From NCBI RefSeq assembly GCF_023008405.1, contig NZ_CP095376.1, positions 2,008,001-2,072,000 on the forward strand: a stretch of 64,000 bases of DNA, read 5' to 3'. The translations under genes and the position numbers were made by a program. Below are positions 34,507 to 43,309 of the stretch, piece by piece. The notes under the pieces were generated by a model. That model was given only the letters and a program-made list of their open reading frames with translations, ran no database searches and was not told where the DNA came from. The DNA comes from Amycolatopsis sp. FBCC-B4732. GTDB lineage: Bacteria; Actinomycetota; Actinomycetes; Mycobacteriales; Pseudonocardiaceae. Position 1 is the first letter of the stretch; every line of letters begins with the position of its first letter.

Positions 34507-34596
34507 TCACCGGGTGGCGTCGGCCTTCACGGGGTCCGGTTTGCCGGCCCGCTTCTCGACCTTGGGCTTCACGGTGCTGCACCAGAAACCGAACAT
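34507..34596 (-). CDS. 29-residue Cys-containing peptide, candidate RiPP precursor
   Basis: A small gene in the gap between the radical SAM and nucleotidyltransferase genes. It begins MFGFWCSTVK and continues with a Lys-rich segment PKVEKRAGKPDP to a C-terminal Arg. It has one Cys (position 6) in an aromatic context, five Lys and two Arg. ATG 34596 follows GGGAGCGGAG, a good ribosome site. A candidate promoter lies upstream and a strong hairpin downstream, so it looks like an independently expressed gene. It could be the substrate of the radical SAM enzyme, the oxygenase or the MNIO, whose families act on Cys-containing peptides. I know no homologue. Confidence 0.6.
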   Translation of the reverse strand: MFGFWCSTVKPKVEKRAGKPDPVKADATR

Positions 34597-34641
34597 CTCC
34601 GCTCCCGTTCGTCGTGGGATTTCCCGAATCGTTCCCGACGG

Positions 34642-34670
34642 ACGTTACCCGGCGGCCACCAGCACGTCGA
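34642..34670 (-). promoter_or_regulatory. Candidate promoter of the 29-residue peptide gene
   Basis: On the minus strand, TCGACG (34670-34665) and TAACGT (34647-34642) are separated by 17 bases and match -35 and -10 elements moderately well. Transcription would start near 34635, giving a leader of about 40 bases with the ribosome site. The location in the 121-base gap after the radical SAM gene is suggestive. Confidence 0.35.
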
Positions 34671-34717
34671 GGCGTGCAAAAGAATGGGGAGATGTTGTGG
34701 CGCAGCAGAAACCCGGG

Positions 34718-36586
34718 TCACCAATCGGGGTTTTCGGGCAGGGCGATGGCGAGGTAGTGCCCGTCGTCCGCGAGCATGATGCCCGCGCGGCAGCAGCTGT
34801 CGAGAAACGCGCGCACGCTTGCCTCGGCTACGTCGTCGCCGAGTTCGAGCAGGGTCCGCCGCACTCCCGCGGCACTCCGCGGAGCGTCTCCCGCCGCCTC
34901 GTAGGCCGCGGCCCGCCAGCCCGGCAGTTCCGCGACCTTCACCTGATCCCCGCGCTGGTCGACAACTCGGAGCAGACCCGGCAACCGCTGGTAGACCAGC
35001 TGAGGCCGCCGTGGCGACCGCCAGCGCCGCCGCCACTCGCCGATCGCCTCGCCGAGCGCCGACCGCGCGGCGGCACTCGACACCCCGGCCGCCTCGTAGT
35101 CGAAGAAGTACGCGATCTTGGCGTGGTCCAGCGTTTCGGGGTAGACGTGCCGGTAATTGGCGTTCGGCCGGACACCGGAGATGGGGAACGACGGATCCGT
35201 GAAGTACGGGCTGAAGCGTTCCAGCCAGATCCCGGCCGATCCCGACGGCGGTTGCAGGTGGTGCAGCAGCGGAATCAGCTCTGCCTGGGTGCGGTAATCC
35301 TCGTCGTTTTCGCCGGGTACTCCCATCAGCATGTTCCACAGCACGAAGATGTCGTAGTACCGCGCCCATTTCATGAACCGGACGTTGGTCAGCACGGTCG
35401 CGCCCTTGCGCATCAACCCGAGCACGTGGGTGCTCAGGCTTTCGATGCCGGGCTGCACGCGATGGATGCCGGCCCGGCGCATGGTGCTCAGCTGCGCACG
35501 GTTGAGGTTGGCCTTGACCTCGAAGAACAGGTTGACGTCCCAGTGCTGTTCCCCGAGCCGCACGCACAGCGAGGAGAGGTAGGACATGTCGAGGATGTTG
35601 TCCACGGCGTCGACGTGGACGGCCGGGTAGTCCCGCAGCAAGGCGCTCAGTTCGGTCATCGCCCGGCCCGCGGTCTTGGCCCGGTAGGCCATACCCGCCG
35701 AGTTCAGCCCGCAGAACGTGCAGTGGTGCTTCTGGCCCCACCAGCACCCCCGGGACAGCTCCACCGGCAGGGTGACCGGTTTGCCGCCGAGCACCGTGCG
35801 CCGGTCGTACCGGTCGAGCGCCTCGAAGTACTCGTGGTAGTCAGGCACCGGCAGGGAATCGAGGTTCCGCACCGGGACCGCCGTGGCGGCCGGCCCGGCC
35901 AACGGGAGCGATACCGCGTCCCGCACGTGGACGCCGGGCAGGCCGGTGCCGCGCTCGCCGTTCGCGATGGCCGCGAGAAGGGCCGGGAACGTCGTATCGG
36001 CTTCGCCGGAGACCACGTAGTCCAGCCAAGGCAGCCGGCGGGAGTACTCCTCGCCCATCTCGCCGTCGAAGTTGGCGCCGCCGTACACCAGGCGGGGACC
36101 GGGGAACCGGTCCCGGATCAGCCGGCCGAGCGCGAGCGAGGCGGTGTTCTGGAGGAACGTCGAGGAGAAGCCGATCACGTCGTAGGTGTCCCACGCGATG
36201 TCGCCGAGCAGCTTGCCCAGCCACCCCGGCAACACCTCCCGGCGCAGCGACACGAGGTGTCCGAGGTCCTCGCCGGTCAGCTCGTGCCACAGCCCGGCCA
36301 GTTCCGGGTATTCGGCGAAGTACGCGTCCTCACCGCGCAGGGGACCGAACGCGGCGTGGGAGAACAGCCACTCGCCGAGCATGTGCAGCCGTTCCGAGGG
36401 CAGGTCGGCGACCGCGTCGTAGAGCGATCCGCCCAGCAGCGCGGCCAGGTCCAGGTTCGGGTACAGCACCTCGCACCGGTGGCCCGCCGCCACCGCGAGG
36501 GACTTCAGCAGGCCGCACTGGATCGACGGTGCGTCCACCCGCGCCCACGGCATCGTGACCAGCGCGACCCGCAGCGTCACGGTCAC
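34718..36586 (-). CDS. RiPP maturation B12-binding radical SAM enzyme
   Basis: A 622-residue enzyme of the RiPP maturation radical SAM protein 1 (rSAM_ocin_1) family. The N-terminal 200 residues are a cobalamin-binding-like domain with DVIGFSSTFLQNTASLALGR. The iron-sulfur cluster cysteines are Cys281, Cys289 and Cys292 in CWWGQKHHCTFC, a CX7CX2C motif diagnostic for this family. A C-terminal extension of about 120 residues follows the TIM barrel. Members methylate unactivated carbons or otherwise modify peptide side chains. The GTG start overlaps the oxygenase stop as GTGA. The small peptide gene is immediately downstream. Confidence 0.92.
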   Translation of the reverse strand: MTVTLRVALVTMPWARVDAPSIQCGLLKSLAVAAGHRCEVLYPNLDLAALLGGSLYDAVADLPSERLHMLGEWLFSHAAFGPLRGEDAYFAEYPELAGLWHELTGEDLGHLVSLRREVLPGWLGKLLGDIAWDTYDVIGFSSTFLQNTASLALGRLIRDRFPGPRLVYGGANFDGEMGEEYSRRLPWLDYVVSGEADTTFPALLAAIANGERGTGLPGVHVRDAVSLPLAGPAATAVPVRNLDSLPVPDYHEYFEALDRYDRRTVLGGKPVTLPVELSRGCWWGQKHHCTFCGLNSAGMAYRAKTAGRAMTELSALLRDYPAVHVDAVDNILDMSYLSSLCVRLGEQHWDVNLFFEVKANLNRAQLSTMRRAGIHRVQPGIESLSTHVLGLMRKGATVLTNVRFMKWARYYDIFVLWNMLMGVPGENDEDYRTQAELIPLLHHLQPPSGSAGIWLERFSPYFTDPSFPISGVRPNANYRHVYPETLDHAKIAYFFDYEAAGVSSAAARSALGEAIGEWRRRWRSPRRPQLVYQRLPGLLRVVDQRGDQVKVAELPGWRAAAYEAAGDAPRSAAGVRRTLLELGDDVAEASVRAFLDSCCRAGIMLADDGHYLAIALPENPDW

Positions 36587-37590
36587 GCCACCTCGTCGGA
36601 CATCAGGTAGTCGGTGCCCGCGACGAGGTGCCGCCGGTACGGGCCGGTGTCGTCGAGGTTGGCCGACTTGATGATCCAGCGCGTCCGCAACGCCTCCTCG
36701 TCCCGGACCTCGTGCACCTCCCGTGCGTGCAGCGACAGGTGGTTGCTGACGGCGGCGAGGTCGCCGGGCATCAGCTGCACCCGCTTCCGGAACCGGCCCG
36801 GCTGCTCGTCGAGCCGGCGCGCGACGGCCTCCGCTTCCGGGGTGCGTCCCCGGGTCCGCCCTTGGGTGAACCGCATCCGCGCGGTTCCGGTGAGGATCGG
36901 GTGTGACGGGTACACGCCGCCGGTGTCGTAGCTGGTGGCCGGATCGGCCGGGGTGAAGAAAACCGGCTCCCGCACCAGGTCCAGCTCGTCTTCACGCAGC
37001 TCGCGCAGCATGTCCACGGAACGGACGAACGACGTGCAGACGTCGTTCTCCGGCGCGCACCGCATCGACAGCATGTGGATGTGGTCGGGCACGATCGGCT
37101 GGCTGCCGAGATCCTTGTGGAACGGCTGGGAAAGCAAGCCCTTGGACGAGTGCGTGTGCCACGCCGACCGCTTCGGGTAGATGTCGTTGTACACGTCGCC
37201 GTAGGCGATGTCGATGTTGCCGATGGCGGTGACACCGGTCAGCGCGGCGAACACCTCGAGGAAGGCCTCGGCCACGAACGTGGTCTTGAGCCGGTACTTC
37301 GACCGCACCGGGTCGTCCGGGTCGAACGGCGGCACGTCCCGGTCGATGGGAGCGTTCCGGACGAGGACGACCGGCTCCTGCGCGCGGTCCCGGTCCCGCA
37401 GGGCGCGGCAGAACGCGAGGAAGTCTTCGGGCACCCCACCGGTGTCGACGACCGCGCTCGCCTGGCGCCGGAACGGCTCGTAGAACTTGTAAGGACTGAG
37501 GATCACGCCCGCCAAAGCCGCGGCGAAGGCGTCGCGGCCGGCGTCGGAGAACTCGTAGCCGATGGTCAGCTCGCACAGGGGAATGGTCAT
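36583..37590 (-). CDS. Fe(II)/2-oxoglutarate oxygenase, clavaminate synthase-like
   Basis: A 335-residue TauD/clavaminate-synthase-type dioxygenase. The iron-binding facial triad is His158 and Asp160 in FHKD and the distal His288 in LHAREVHE. Arg302 or Arg304 in LRTRWIIKS would bind 2-oxoglutarate. The family hydroxylates amino acids such as Arg and Asn, free or in peptides. It is followed by the radical SAM gene with a 4-base overlap, so the two should act on the same substrate. A gap of 96 bases with a possible promoter separates it from tldE. Confidence 0.88.
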   Translation of the reverse strand: MTIPLCELTIGYEFSDAGRDAFAAALAGVILSPYKFYEPFRRQASAVVDTGGVPEDFLAFCRALRDRDRAQEPVVLVRNAPIDRDVPPFDPDDPVRSKYRLKTTFVAEAFLEVFAALTGVTAIGNIDIAYGDVYNDIYPKRSAWHTHSSKGLLSQPFHKDLGSQPIVPDHIHMLSMRCAPENDVCTSFVRSVDMLRELREDELDLVREPVFFTPADPATSYDTGGVYPSHPILTGTARMRFTQGRTRGRTPEAEAVARRLDEQPGRFRKRVQLMPGDLAAVSNHLSLHAREVHEVRDEEALRTRWIIKSANLDDTGPYRRHLVAGTDYLMSDEVA

Positions 37591-37623
37591 GGAACGTCCG
37601 TTCGCTGTCCGGGGTTCACCGCG

Positions 37624-37653
37624 AAGCTACAAGGGACGGGCCGGGCGTCACAA
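37624..37653 (-). promoter_or_regulatory. Possible promoter before the oxygenase gene
   Basis: On the minus strand, TTGTGA (37653-37648) and TAGCTT (37629-37624) are separated by 18 bases in the only sizeable gap inside this operon. The start codon is about 33 bases from the -10. It may give the oxygenase-radical SAM part its own transcript. Confidence 0.3.
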
Positions 37654-37686
37654 CGGGCCTTTCCCCCTGGTACAACAGGAACACCG

Positions 37687-39072
37687 TCACGAACCGGGCG
37701 CGGCCGGGCTCAGCGCGAGATCGGGGACGCGCAGCGCGGGTGCGACGACCCGGGGGAACCACGACCGCGCGTCGCGGGGCAAGGTCCGCTCCGCCCGCCC
37801 GGCCTCCGTGGCCCGGCCGAGCAGGTCCACCGGCGAGTCGGTGAAGCGGAAGTCCTCGCAGGCGCCGACCACTTCGCCGTCCTCGACGAGGAAGACACCG
37901 TCGCGGGTGAGCCCGGTCAGCAGCAGGGTGGCCGGGTCGACCAGGCGGATGTACCACAGGCAGGTGAAGAGCAGGCCGCGCCGGGTGGTCCGGACCATCT
38001 CGTCGAGGGTGGCGGTCCCGCCGCCCAGGACGAGGTTGCCCACGTGCGGCACGAAGGGGAGACCGGTCAGCTCGGCGGAATACCGGCTCGTCACCAGGTT
38101 CCGCAGCCTGCCGTCCGCCAGCCACACCGTGCGGTGCAGGGGTTGCCCGTTGTCGAAGGGCGAGCGGAGCGCGTCCGGCCCGTGCACCGCCAGGAACGGC
38201 CGGGCGCCGAGCCCCGGCTCGCCGGGATCGCTGTGCAGCGAAAGCCCGAGCGGGCACAGCAGCCTGCCGACGTCGGCACCGCCGCCCGGCCCGCCGAACG
38301 GGCTGCCGCCCTCGGCCGCTTCCCGGCCGCCGAGCGCGTCGTACAGCCGCACGAGGAGGTCGGCCGTGGCGGCGGGCGGGAGAAGCACCTCGTACTTCCC
38401 CTCGGGCACGGCCACCCGCCGCCGCGTCCACGCCAGCCGTCGTTCCAGGTCCCGCCCGACGGCGGCCAGGTCGACGTCGCGGAAGTCCTCGGTGAACTGT
38501 CCACTCCAGACGGATCGGTGGTGGTCGCCCGCCTGCACCGTCACCTCCACGGAACCGGAGTGCCCGGCGTGCCGCAGCCGTGCCCCCGAGGACGTGGCGA
38601 GGTAGGTGGTCGAGACGTCGTGGCGGGCGAATCCGTACCACTCGTGCCGGGCGCGGCGTCCACCGCCCAGTACCGCGCCCAGATCGGCCGCGAAGCCGGC
38701 GAAGACGGCGGGGGAGGTGCCCTCGGGCGGTGCGGTGAAGCAGCTGGACCGGCCTTCGCCGATCGGGGGCCGGGCGTCGGGCCGGGGCGTGGCCGCCCGC
38801 GCGCTCGCGTCGGCGTCACGGACGAGTGCCTCGATGTCGGCCGGGGTGGCGACATCGCGGGTGAGCAGGCCCGCGGCGACGCCGTCCGCCCGGTCGACGG
38901 ACACCACGACGGTGGCGGTGCGGTCGTGCGTGACCCCGTTGGTGGTGACCGCGTTCCGCGCCCAGCGCAGGTGCGCGGAGGACGTTTCGGTGAGCAGCAC
39001 CGTGCAGGCGTCGCCGGTGAAGAGTTCGAGCGCCCGTTCGGCGAGCCGGTGCGGAGCCCCGTCCCCGGTCAT
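37687..39072 (-). CDS. TldE/PmbA-like protease subunit
   Basis: A 461-residue protein of the TldE (PmbA) family. It lacks the HEXXXH zinc motif, as expected for the non-catalytic partner. Recognisable stretches are SRYSAELTGLPFVPHVGNLV and LVDPATLLLTGLTRDGVFLVEDGEV near the C-terminus. TldD and TldE form a heterodimer that degrades unfolded peptides through a narrow channel and removes leaders, as in microcin B17. The start overlaps the tldD stop as ATGA, so equal amounts should be made. The presence of a dedicated copy in the cluster suggests leader removal. Confidence 0.88.
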   Translation of the reverse strand: MTGDGAPHRLAERALELFTGDACTVLLTETSSAHLRWARNAVTTNGVTHDRTATVVVSVDRADGVAAGLLTRDVATPADIEALVRDADASARAATPRPDARPPIGEGRSSCFTAPPEGTSPAVFAGFAADLGAVLGGGRRARHEWYGFARHDVSTTYLATSSGARLRHAGHSGSVEVTVQAGDHHRSVWSGQFTEDFRDVDLAAVGRDLERRLAWTRRRVAVPEGKYEVLLPPAATADLLVRLYDALGGREAAEGGSPFGGPGGGADVGRLLCPLGLSLHSDPGEPGLGARPFLAVHGPDALRSPFDNGQPLHRTVWLADGRLRNLVTSRYSAELTGLPFVPHVGNLVLGGGTATLDEMVRTTRRGLLFTCLWYIRLVDPATLLLTGLTRDGVFLVEDGEVVGACEDFRFTDSPVDLLGRATEAGRAERTLPRDARSWFPRVVAPALRVPDLALSPAAPGS

Positions 39073-40604
39073 CCGGCGGTGGCGGTCACGTGGATGTCCC
39101 GGAACACCGCGGCGGGGCTGCCGTGCGAGACCGGCGCCGCCTGCACGGGCTGGCCCTTGCCGCAGTTGAAGGCACCGCACAGCAGGTAGGTGGCGGGCCC
39201 GCCGAGACGGGCGAGCGAGTTCCAGAACCGCACGGTGTCTCCCCGGTAGGCCACGTCGTTGAGCTGTCCCACCAGGCGGCCGTGCTCGATGCGGTGGAAC
39301 AGCTGGCCGGTGAACTGGAAACCGTGGCGGCGCGGGTCGATGGACCACGAGCCGTCACCCACGACGTGGATCCCGTGCTCGACGCCCGCGATCAGCTCCG
39401 CCAGCGAGGGGCCTGCCGGATCGGGGTGCAGCGAAACGTTCGCCATGCGGGGCAGCTGGACGTGCCGGGCGTCCTCGGCGTACGAGCAGCCCGTCGAGCG
39501 AGGAAAACCCGCCTGCGCGGCGGTTTCCCGGTCGGTCTGGTAGCCGGCCAGCACGCCGTCCTCGACCAGCGGCCACGACTGCGTCTCGACGCCTTCGTCG
39601 TCGTACCCGATCGTGGCGAGGCCGTGGGGGGTCGTGCGGTCGGCGCTCACGTGCATGCCCGGCACGCCGTAGCGGAGCCGGCCGAGCCGGTCGAGGGTGG
39701 CGAACGAGGTCCCGGCATAGGCCGCTTCGTACCCGAGGACGCGGTCGAGCTCCGTCGCGTGCCCGATCGTCTCGTGGATGGTCAGCGCGAGGTTCGACGG
39801 GTCCAGGACGAGGTCGTACCGGCCGGGGCGGACGACCGGGGCACGGGTCTTCTCCGCCAGCTCTTCGGGCAGCTGCGCCAGCTCGTCCACCCAGTCCCAG
39901 CCCGCGCCGAGTGCGTACTCCCACCCGCGTCCGGTCGCCGGGCCGCGCGTGCGCACGGTGCGCGCCCGGCCGGTGGCCGCGTCCGTCCCGGTGACGGTGA
40001 ACACCGGGTGCAGGCGCACCCGTTGCTGGGTGGTCGTCGTGTCCCGCGAGTCGGCGTAGAACCTCGTTTCGCGCACCACCCGCAGCCGCGCCTCGACGTG
40101 GCGGACGGCCGCGTGCCCGAGCAGCCCCCGGCTCGCCGCCGTGAGGAACTCGGCCTTCTCGGCATCGGGGACCGCGAACGGGTCGATTTCGCAGGGCGCG
40201 CACCAGACCGCTTCGCGGTGCACCGGTTCCTCCGACAACCGTACCGGGGCGGCTCCGGCGGTGCCGTTGATCCCGGCGGCGAGCCGCGCCATCGCGACCG
40301 CCTGGTCGACGGCGGCGGCGACCGCGGCGGGCCGCAGGTCGGTGGTGGCGGCGAACCCCCGGCAGCCCCGGTGCTCGACCCGGACACCGCAGCCGGTCGC
40401 CGTCCCGTCCACCGTCGCCACCAGGTCGCCGTCCCGCGCGAGCCACCCGCCGCGGCGGGTTCGCGTGATCCGGACGTCGGCGTGGCCGGCGCCGTGACGC
40501 CGGGCGCGCGACAACGCCGCGTCGGCGAGCCGATGCAGCGGCAGGGCCAGGAACGCCGGATCCAGCCGCCGTCGTACGTCCTTTGTGGACTCCGGGTTCG
40601 GCAC
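39069..40604 (-). CDS. TldD-like metalloprotease subunit
   Basis: A 511-residue metallopeptidase. The zinc site is HETIGH at residues 277-282 in LTIHETIGHATELDR, matching TldD. The C-terminal motif CGAFNCGKGQPVQ is also typical. It is the catalytic half of the TldD/TldE complex and the first gene of the long minus-strand operon ending at 32474. GTG 40604 is chosen because GGAG lies seven bases upstream; ATG 40631 has no ribosome site. It is divergent from the ABC exporter operon across about 140 bases, which should hold both promoters. Confidence 0.9.
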   Translation of the reverse strand: MPNPESTKDVRRRLDPAFLALPLHRLADAALSRARRHGAGHADVRITRTRRGGWLARDGDLVATVDGTATGCGVRVEHRGCRGFAATTDLRPAAVAAAVDQAVAMARLAAGINGTAGAAPVRLSEEPVHREAVWCAPCEIDPFAVPDAEKAEFLTAASRGLLGHAAVRHVEARLRVVRETRFYADSRDTTTTQQRVRLHPVFTVTGTDAATGRARTVRTRGPATGRGWEYALGAGWDWVDELAQLPEELAEKTRAPVVRPGRYDLVLDPSNLALTIHETIGHATELDRVLGYEAAYAGTSFATLDRLGRLRYGVPGMHVSADRTTPHGLATIGYDDEGVETQSWPLVEDGVLAGYQTDRETAAQAGFPRSTGCSYAEDARHVQLPRMANVSLHPDPAGPSLAELIAGVEHGIHVVGDGSWSIDPRRHGFQFTGQLFHRIEHGRLVGQLNDVAYRGDTVRFWNSLARLGGPATYLLCGAFNCGKGQPVQAAPVSHGSPAAVFRDIHVTATAG

Positions 40605-40743
40605 GGCTGCGCTCCGTCCGTGTGCCTGCATACCGCGATGGACGCTAACCAGCGGCCCGCTCCCGGGCAACTGTGCGGGGCCCGGCCTTGCGCGCCTTGT
40701 CCGCGACGACCGCGTCCTGCACGATGCGGAAGGCGGACGACCC

Positions 40744-41730
40744 GTGGTGCGAAGGCGAAGGGATCCGGAATTGGCCACATCGGGACCGGCGATCGAAGTG
40801 GCCGGGGCCGGGCGTACCTACGGTTCCGGCGCGAACCGGGTGACGGCGCTCGACGACGTCTCCTTCACCGTGGCCGAAGGCGAGATCGTCGCGCTCCTCG
40901 GCGCCAACGGGGCGGGGAAGACCACGCTTGTGAAGATCCTCGCGACGCTGCTGCTGCCGACCACGGGCCGGGTACTCGTCTTCGGCGCGGACGTCGTGGA
41001 CCGCGTCAAGGAGGTCCGGCGACGCGTCGGCGTCGTGTTCGGCGGCGACCGCGGCCTCTACACCCGGCTGTCCGGCCGCGAAAACCTCCGTTTCTTCGGG
41101 ATGCTGGCCGGGGTCCCCCGTGCCGAACTGCGCACCAGGGCGCCGGCGATGCTCGAACGCGTCGGGCTGGCCGAGGTCGCCGACCGCCGCGTCGAGACCT
41201 ACTCGCGGGGGATGCGCCAGCGCCTGCACATCGCGATCGGCCTGCTGCCGCGGCCCCGTGTGCTGCTGCTCGACGAACCCACCACCGGACTCGACCCCAC
41301 CGAGGCCGAACGGCTGCGCGACACCGTCTCCGAGCTGCGCCACGACGGGGTCAGCGTGCTGCTCACCAGTCACCACCTGCTCGACGTGGAACGCCTCACC
41401 GACCGGGTCGTCATGCTGCGGGAGGGTACGGTCGCCGCGGACCTGCCCCTGGCGGAGTTCGCCGCGCTCGCCGGGTACGCCGCCGCGGTGACGGTGACCA
41501 TCCGGCACCCGCTGCCCGAGCTCGAGGCGCTGCTGCCGGCCGAGGTGGACGTCGTGACGCGCAGCGAGAGCGCCGAGGGCACGACGGTGGAGCTGCGGTT
41601 GCCGTCGTGGGGCGGCGGGATGTTCGGCAGGCTCGGCGCGCTGCTGGACCGCGCGGACGTCGTCGACGTCCAGGTGCGGCCGGCCCGCCTCGAGGAGGCG
41701 TTCACCTCCTTCCTGACGCGGCGGGCCTGA
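40744..41730 (+). CDS. ABC transporter ATP-binding protein
   Basis: A 328-residue nucleotide-binding subunit of the DrrA/ABC-2 type. Walker A is GANGAGKT at residues 53-60, the signature is YSRGMRQRLHIA and Walker B is LLLDEPTTGLDP, followed by the switch histidine in LLTSHH. The C-terminal 100 residues form the extension typical of drug exporters. GTG 40744 follows GGAAGG; TTG 40771 is a shorter option. It starts the plus-strand operon that holds two permeases and the PPDK-like gene. Its likely job is export of, or resistance to, the cluster product. Confidence 0.9.
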   Translation: MVRRRRDPELATSGPAIEVAGAGRTYGSGANRVTALDDVSFTVAEGEIVALLGANGAGKTTLVKILATLLLPTTGRVLVFGADVVDRVKEVRRRVGVVFGGDRGLYTRLSGRENLRFFGMLAGVPRAELRTRAPAMLERVGLAEVADRRVETYSRGMRQRLHIAIGLLPRPRVLLLDEPTTGLDPTEAERLRDTVSELRHDGVSVLLTSHHLLDVERLTDRVVMLREGTVAADLPLAEFAALAGYAAAVTVTIRHPLPELEALLPAEVDVVTRSESAEGTTVELRLPSWGGGMFGRLGALLDRADVVDVQVRPARLEEAFTSFLTRRA

Positions 41731-41734
41731 GCGC

Positions 41735-42532
41735 ATGCGGACGGCCGACATCGCCCGCCGGGTCGCGACCACAGCGGACGTCGTGGTCACGAGTGCCCGG
41801 ATGCGGGTCGCCGAACTGCTCGCCACCCCCGCCACACTCGTGCTGACGGTGATCCAGCCCGCGGTGCTGCTGCTGGTCGTCCTGCTCACCGGAGACCACC
41901 TGCCGCCGGCCCGGGTCAACACGCTCGTCACCGGGGTGCTGCTCACCGCGTTCTCCGGCGCCACGGTCCGCGGCACCGGTGCGGTGCTGGCCCGGGACCG
42001 GGCACAGGGCGTGCTGGCCCGGACCGTCACCGGGACGGTCGACGCCCGGCTGGTGGTCGTCGGGAAGGGGCTCGGGGCAGGGCTGCTGTGCGTCGGCCAG
42101 ATCGCGGCGACCATCGCCGCGGTCCTGCTCGTCCTGCGGCCGCCGATGTCCCCGTGGCACCCGGGCCTGCTGGCCGCGGGCCTGGTGCTGGCGCTGCTCT
42201 CCGGAGCCGCCGTCGGCCTGCTGATCGCGTGCCTGTTCGTGCTGACCCGGTACGCCGTGCAGGTCTCCTCGATCCTGATCTACGGCAACTACGTGCTCGG
42301 CGGGATGCTGATCCCGCCGGAGGCGCTACCGGCGCCGCTCGGCTGGTTCTCCTGGCTGGTGAGCCTGCACTGGCTGCAGGAGTTCCTGACCGGGGCCGCC
42401 ACCGGCCGGACCGACCTCGGCGCGCTCGGCGCGGCCGCGGTGCTGACCATCGGCTACGGCGTCGCCGGATCGCTGCTGTTCACCCGGATGGTCACCCGCG
42501 CGCGGGGGGAGGCGACTCTTGATCTCGTCTGA
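41735..42532 (+). CDS. ABC-2 type permease, first subunit
   Basis: A 265-residue membrane protein with six predicted helices and the ABC-2 loop RGTGAVLARDRAQGVLARTV. The motif GNYVLGGMLIPPEALPAPLGWFSWL marks the last extracellular re-entrant region. It starts 4 bases after the ATPase and overlaps the second permease by 14 bases, so the exporter is probably a heterodimer. Confidence 0.88.
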   Translation: MRTADIARRVATTADVVVTSARMRVAELLATPATLVLTVIQPAVLLLVVLLTGDHLPPARVNTLVTGVLLTAFSGATVRGTGAVLARDRAQGVLARTVTGTVDARLVVVGKGLGAGLLCVGQIAATIAAVLLVLRPPMSPWHPGLLAAGLVLALLSGAAVGLLIACLFVLTRYAVQVSSILIYGNYVLGGMLIPPEALPAPLGWFSWLVSLHWLQEFLTGAATGRTDLGALGAAAVLTIGYGVAGSLLFTRMVTRARGEATLDLV

Positions 42533-43295
42533 GCAGACCGCGGCCGCCGCGCGCCTGGGCGTTCTGGAATACCTGGCGGCCAACCCGTGGCGGATCATCG
42601 TCACGACCCAGTGGCCGCTGGCGCTGGCGCAGTGCTTGTTCTACACGGTGCTGGGAGACCTCGCCGACGGTCCGGGCGACGGGTCGTTCGCGTTCGTCGG
42701 CTCCCTGGGGCTCGTCCTGGCGCTGAGCACGGTCGGCGGCATCGGTGCCCTGCCGGGGACGGAGAAGTGGGGCGGGACGTTCCACCGGCTGCACCTGTCG
42801 GGCCTGCCGCCGGCCGTGGTCTTCGGCCTGCGGTCCCTGCCGTACCTGGTGAACGGCGTCGCCACCGTGGTGTTGTGCCTGATGGTCATCGGGCCGGTCA
42901 CCGGACACGGCCGGCTCAGCGCGGAGCTGGTGCCCGCGCTGCCGGTGCTGGTGCTGATGGCCTTCACCACCGCGGCGGCAGGGCTGGCCGCCGCGTCCCC
43001 GGCGATGGGACGGCGGTCCGAGGTGGTGATCACCAACGGCCTGATGTACCTGCTCGTGGTGACCGGCGGGGTGCTCATCCCCGCGGGCACGGCGCCGGTC
43101 TTGGACACCGTGGGCACGGTCCTGCCCCTGCGGCACGGTTTCCTGGCGGTGCGCGCTCTGCTCGACGGGCGGTCGTGGCTCGCCGAGACCGGGCTGGAGT
43201 GCCTGGTCGGCGTGGGCTGGGCGGGGTTCGCCCACCTGCTGTACCGCCGCCAGTTCGCCCGTGCCCGCAGGCTCGGCACCGACGACTTCGCGTAG
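42519..43295 (+). CDS. ABC-2 type permease, second subunit
   Basis: A 258-residue membrane protein with six helices, similar in layout to the first permease. GTEKWGGTFHRLHLSGLPPAVV is the cytoplasmic coupling segment and GGVLIPAGTAPVLDTVGTVL the late loop. The start is TTG 42519, preceded by GGGGGAGG inside the upstream gene. The PPDK-like gene begins 14 bases downstream. Confidence 0.85.
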   Translation: MISSEQTAAAARLGVLEYLAANPWRIIVTTQWPLALAQCLFYTVLGDLADGPGDGSFAFVGSLGLVLALSTVGGIGALPGTEKWGGTFHRLHLSGLPPAVVFGLRSLPYLVNGVATVVLCLMVIGPVTGHGRLSAELVPALPVLVLMAFTTAAAGLAAASPAMGRRSEVVITNGLMYLLVVTGGVLIPAGTAPVLDTVGTVLPLRHGFLAVRALLDGRSWLAETGLECLVGVGWAGFAHLLYRRQFARARRLGTDDFA

Positions 43296-43309
43296 ACGGG
43301 ACGGACCGG

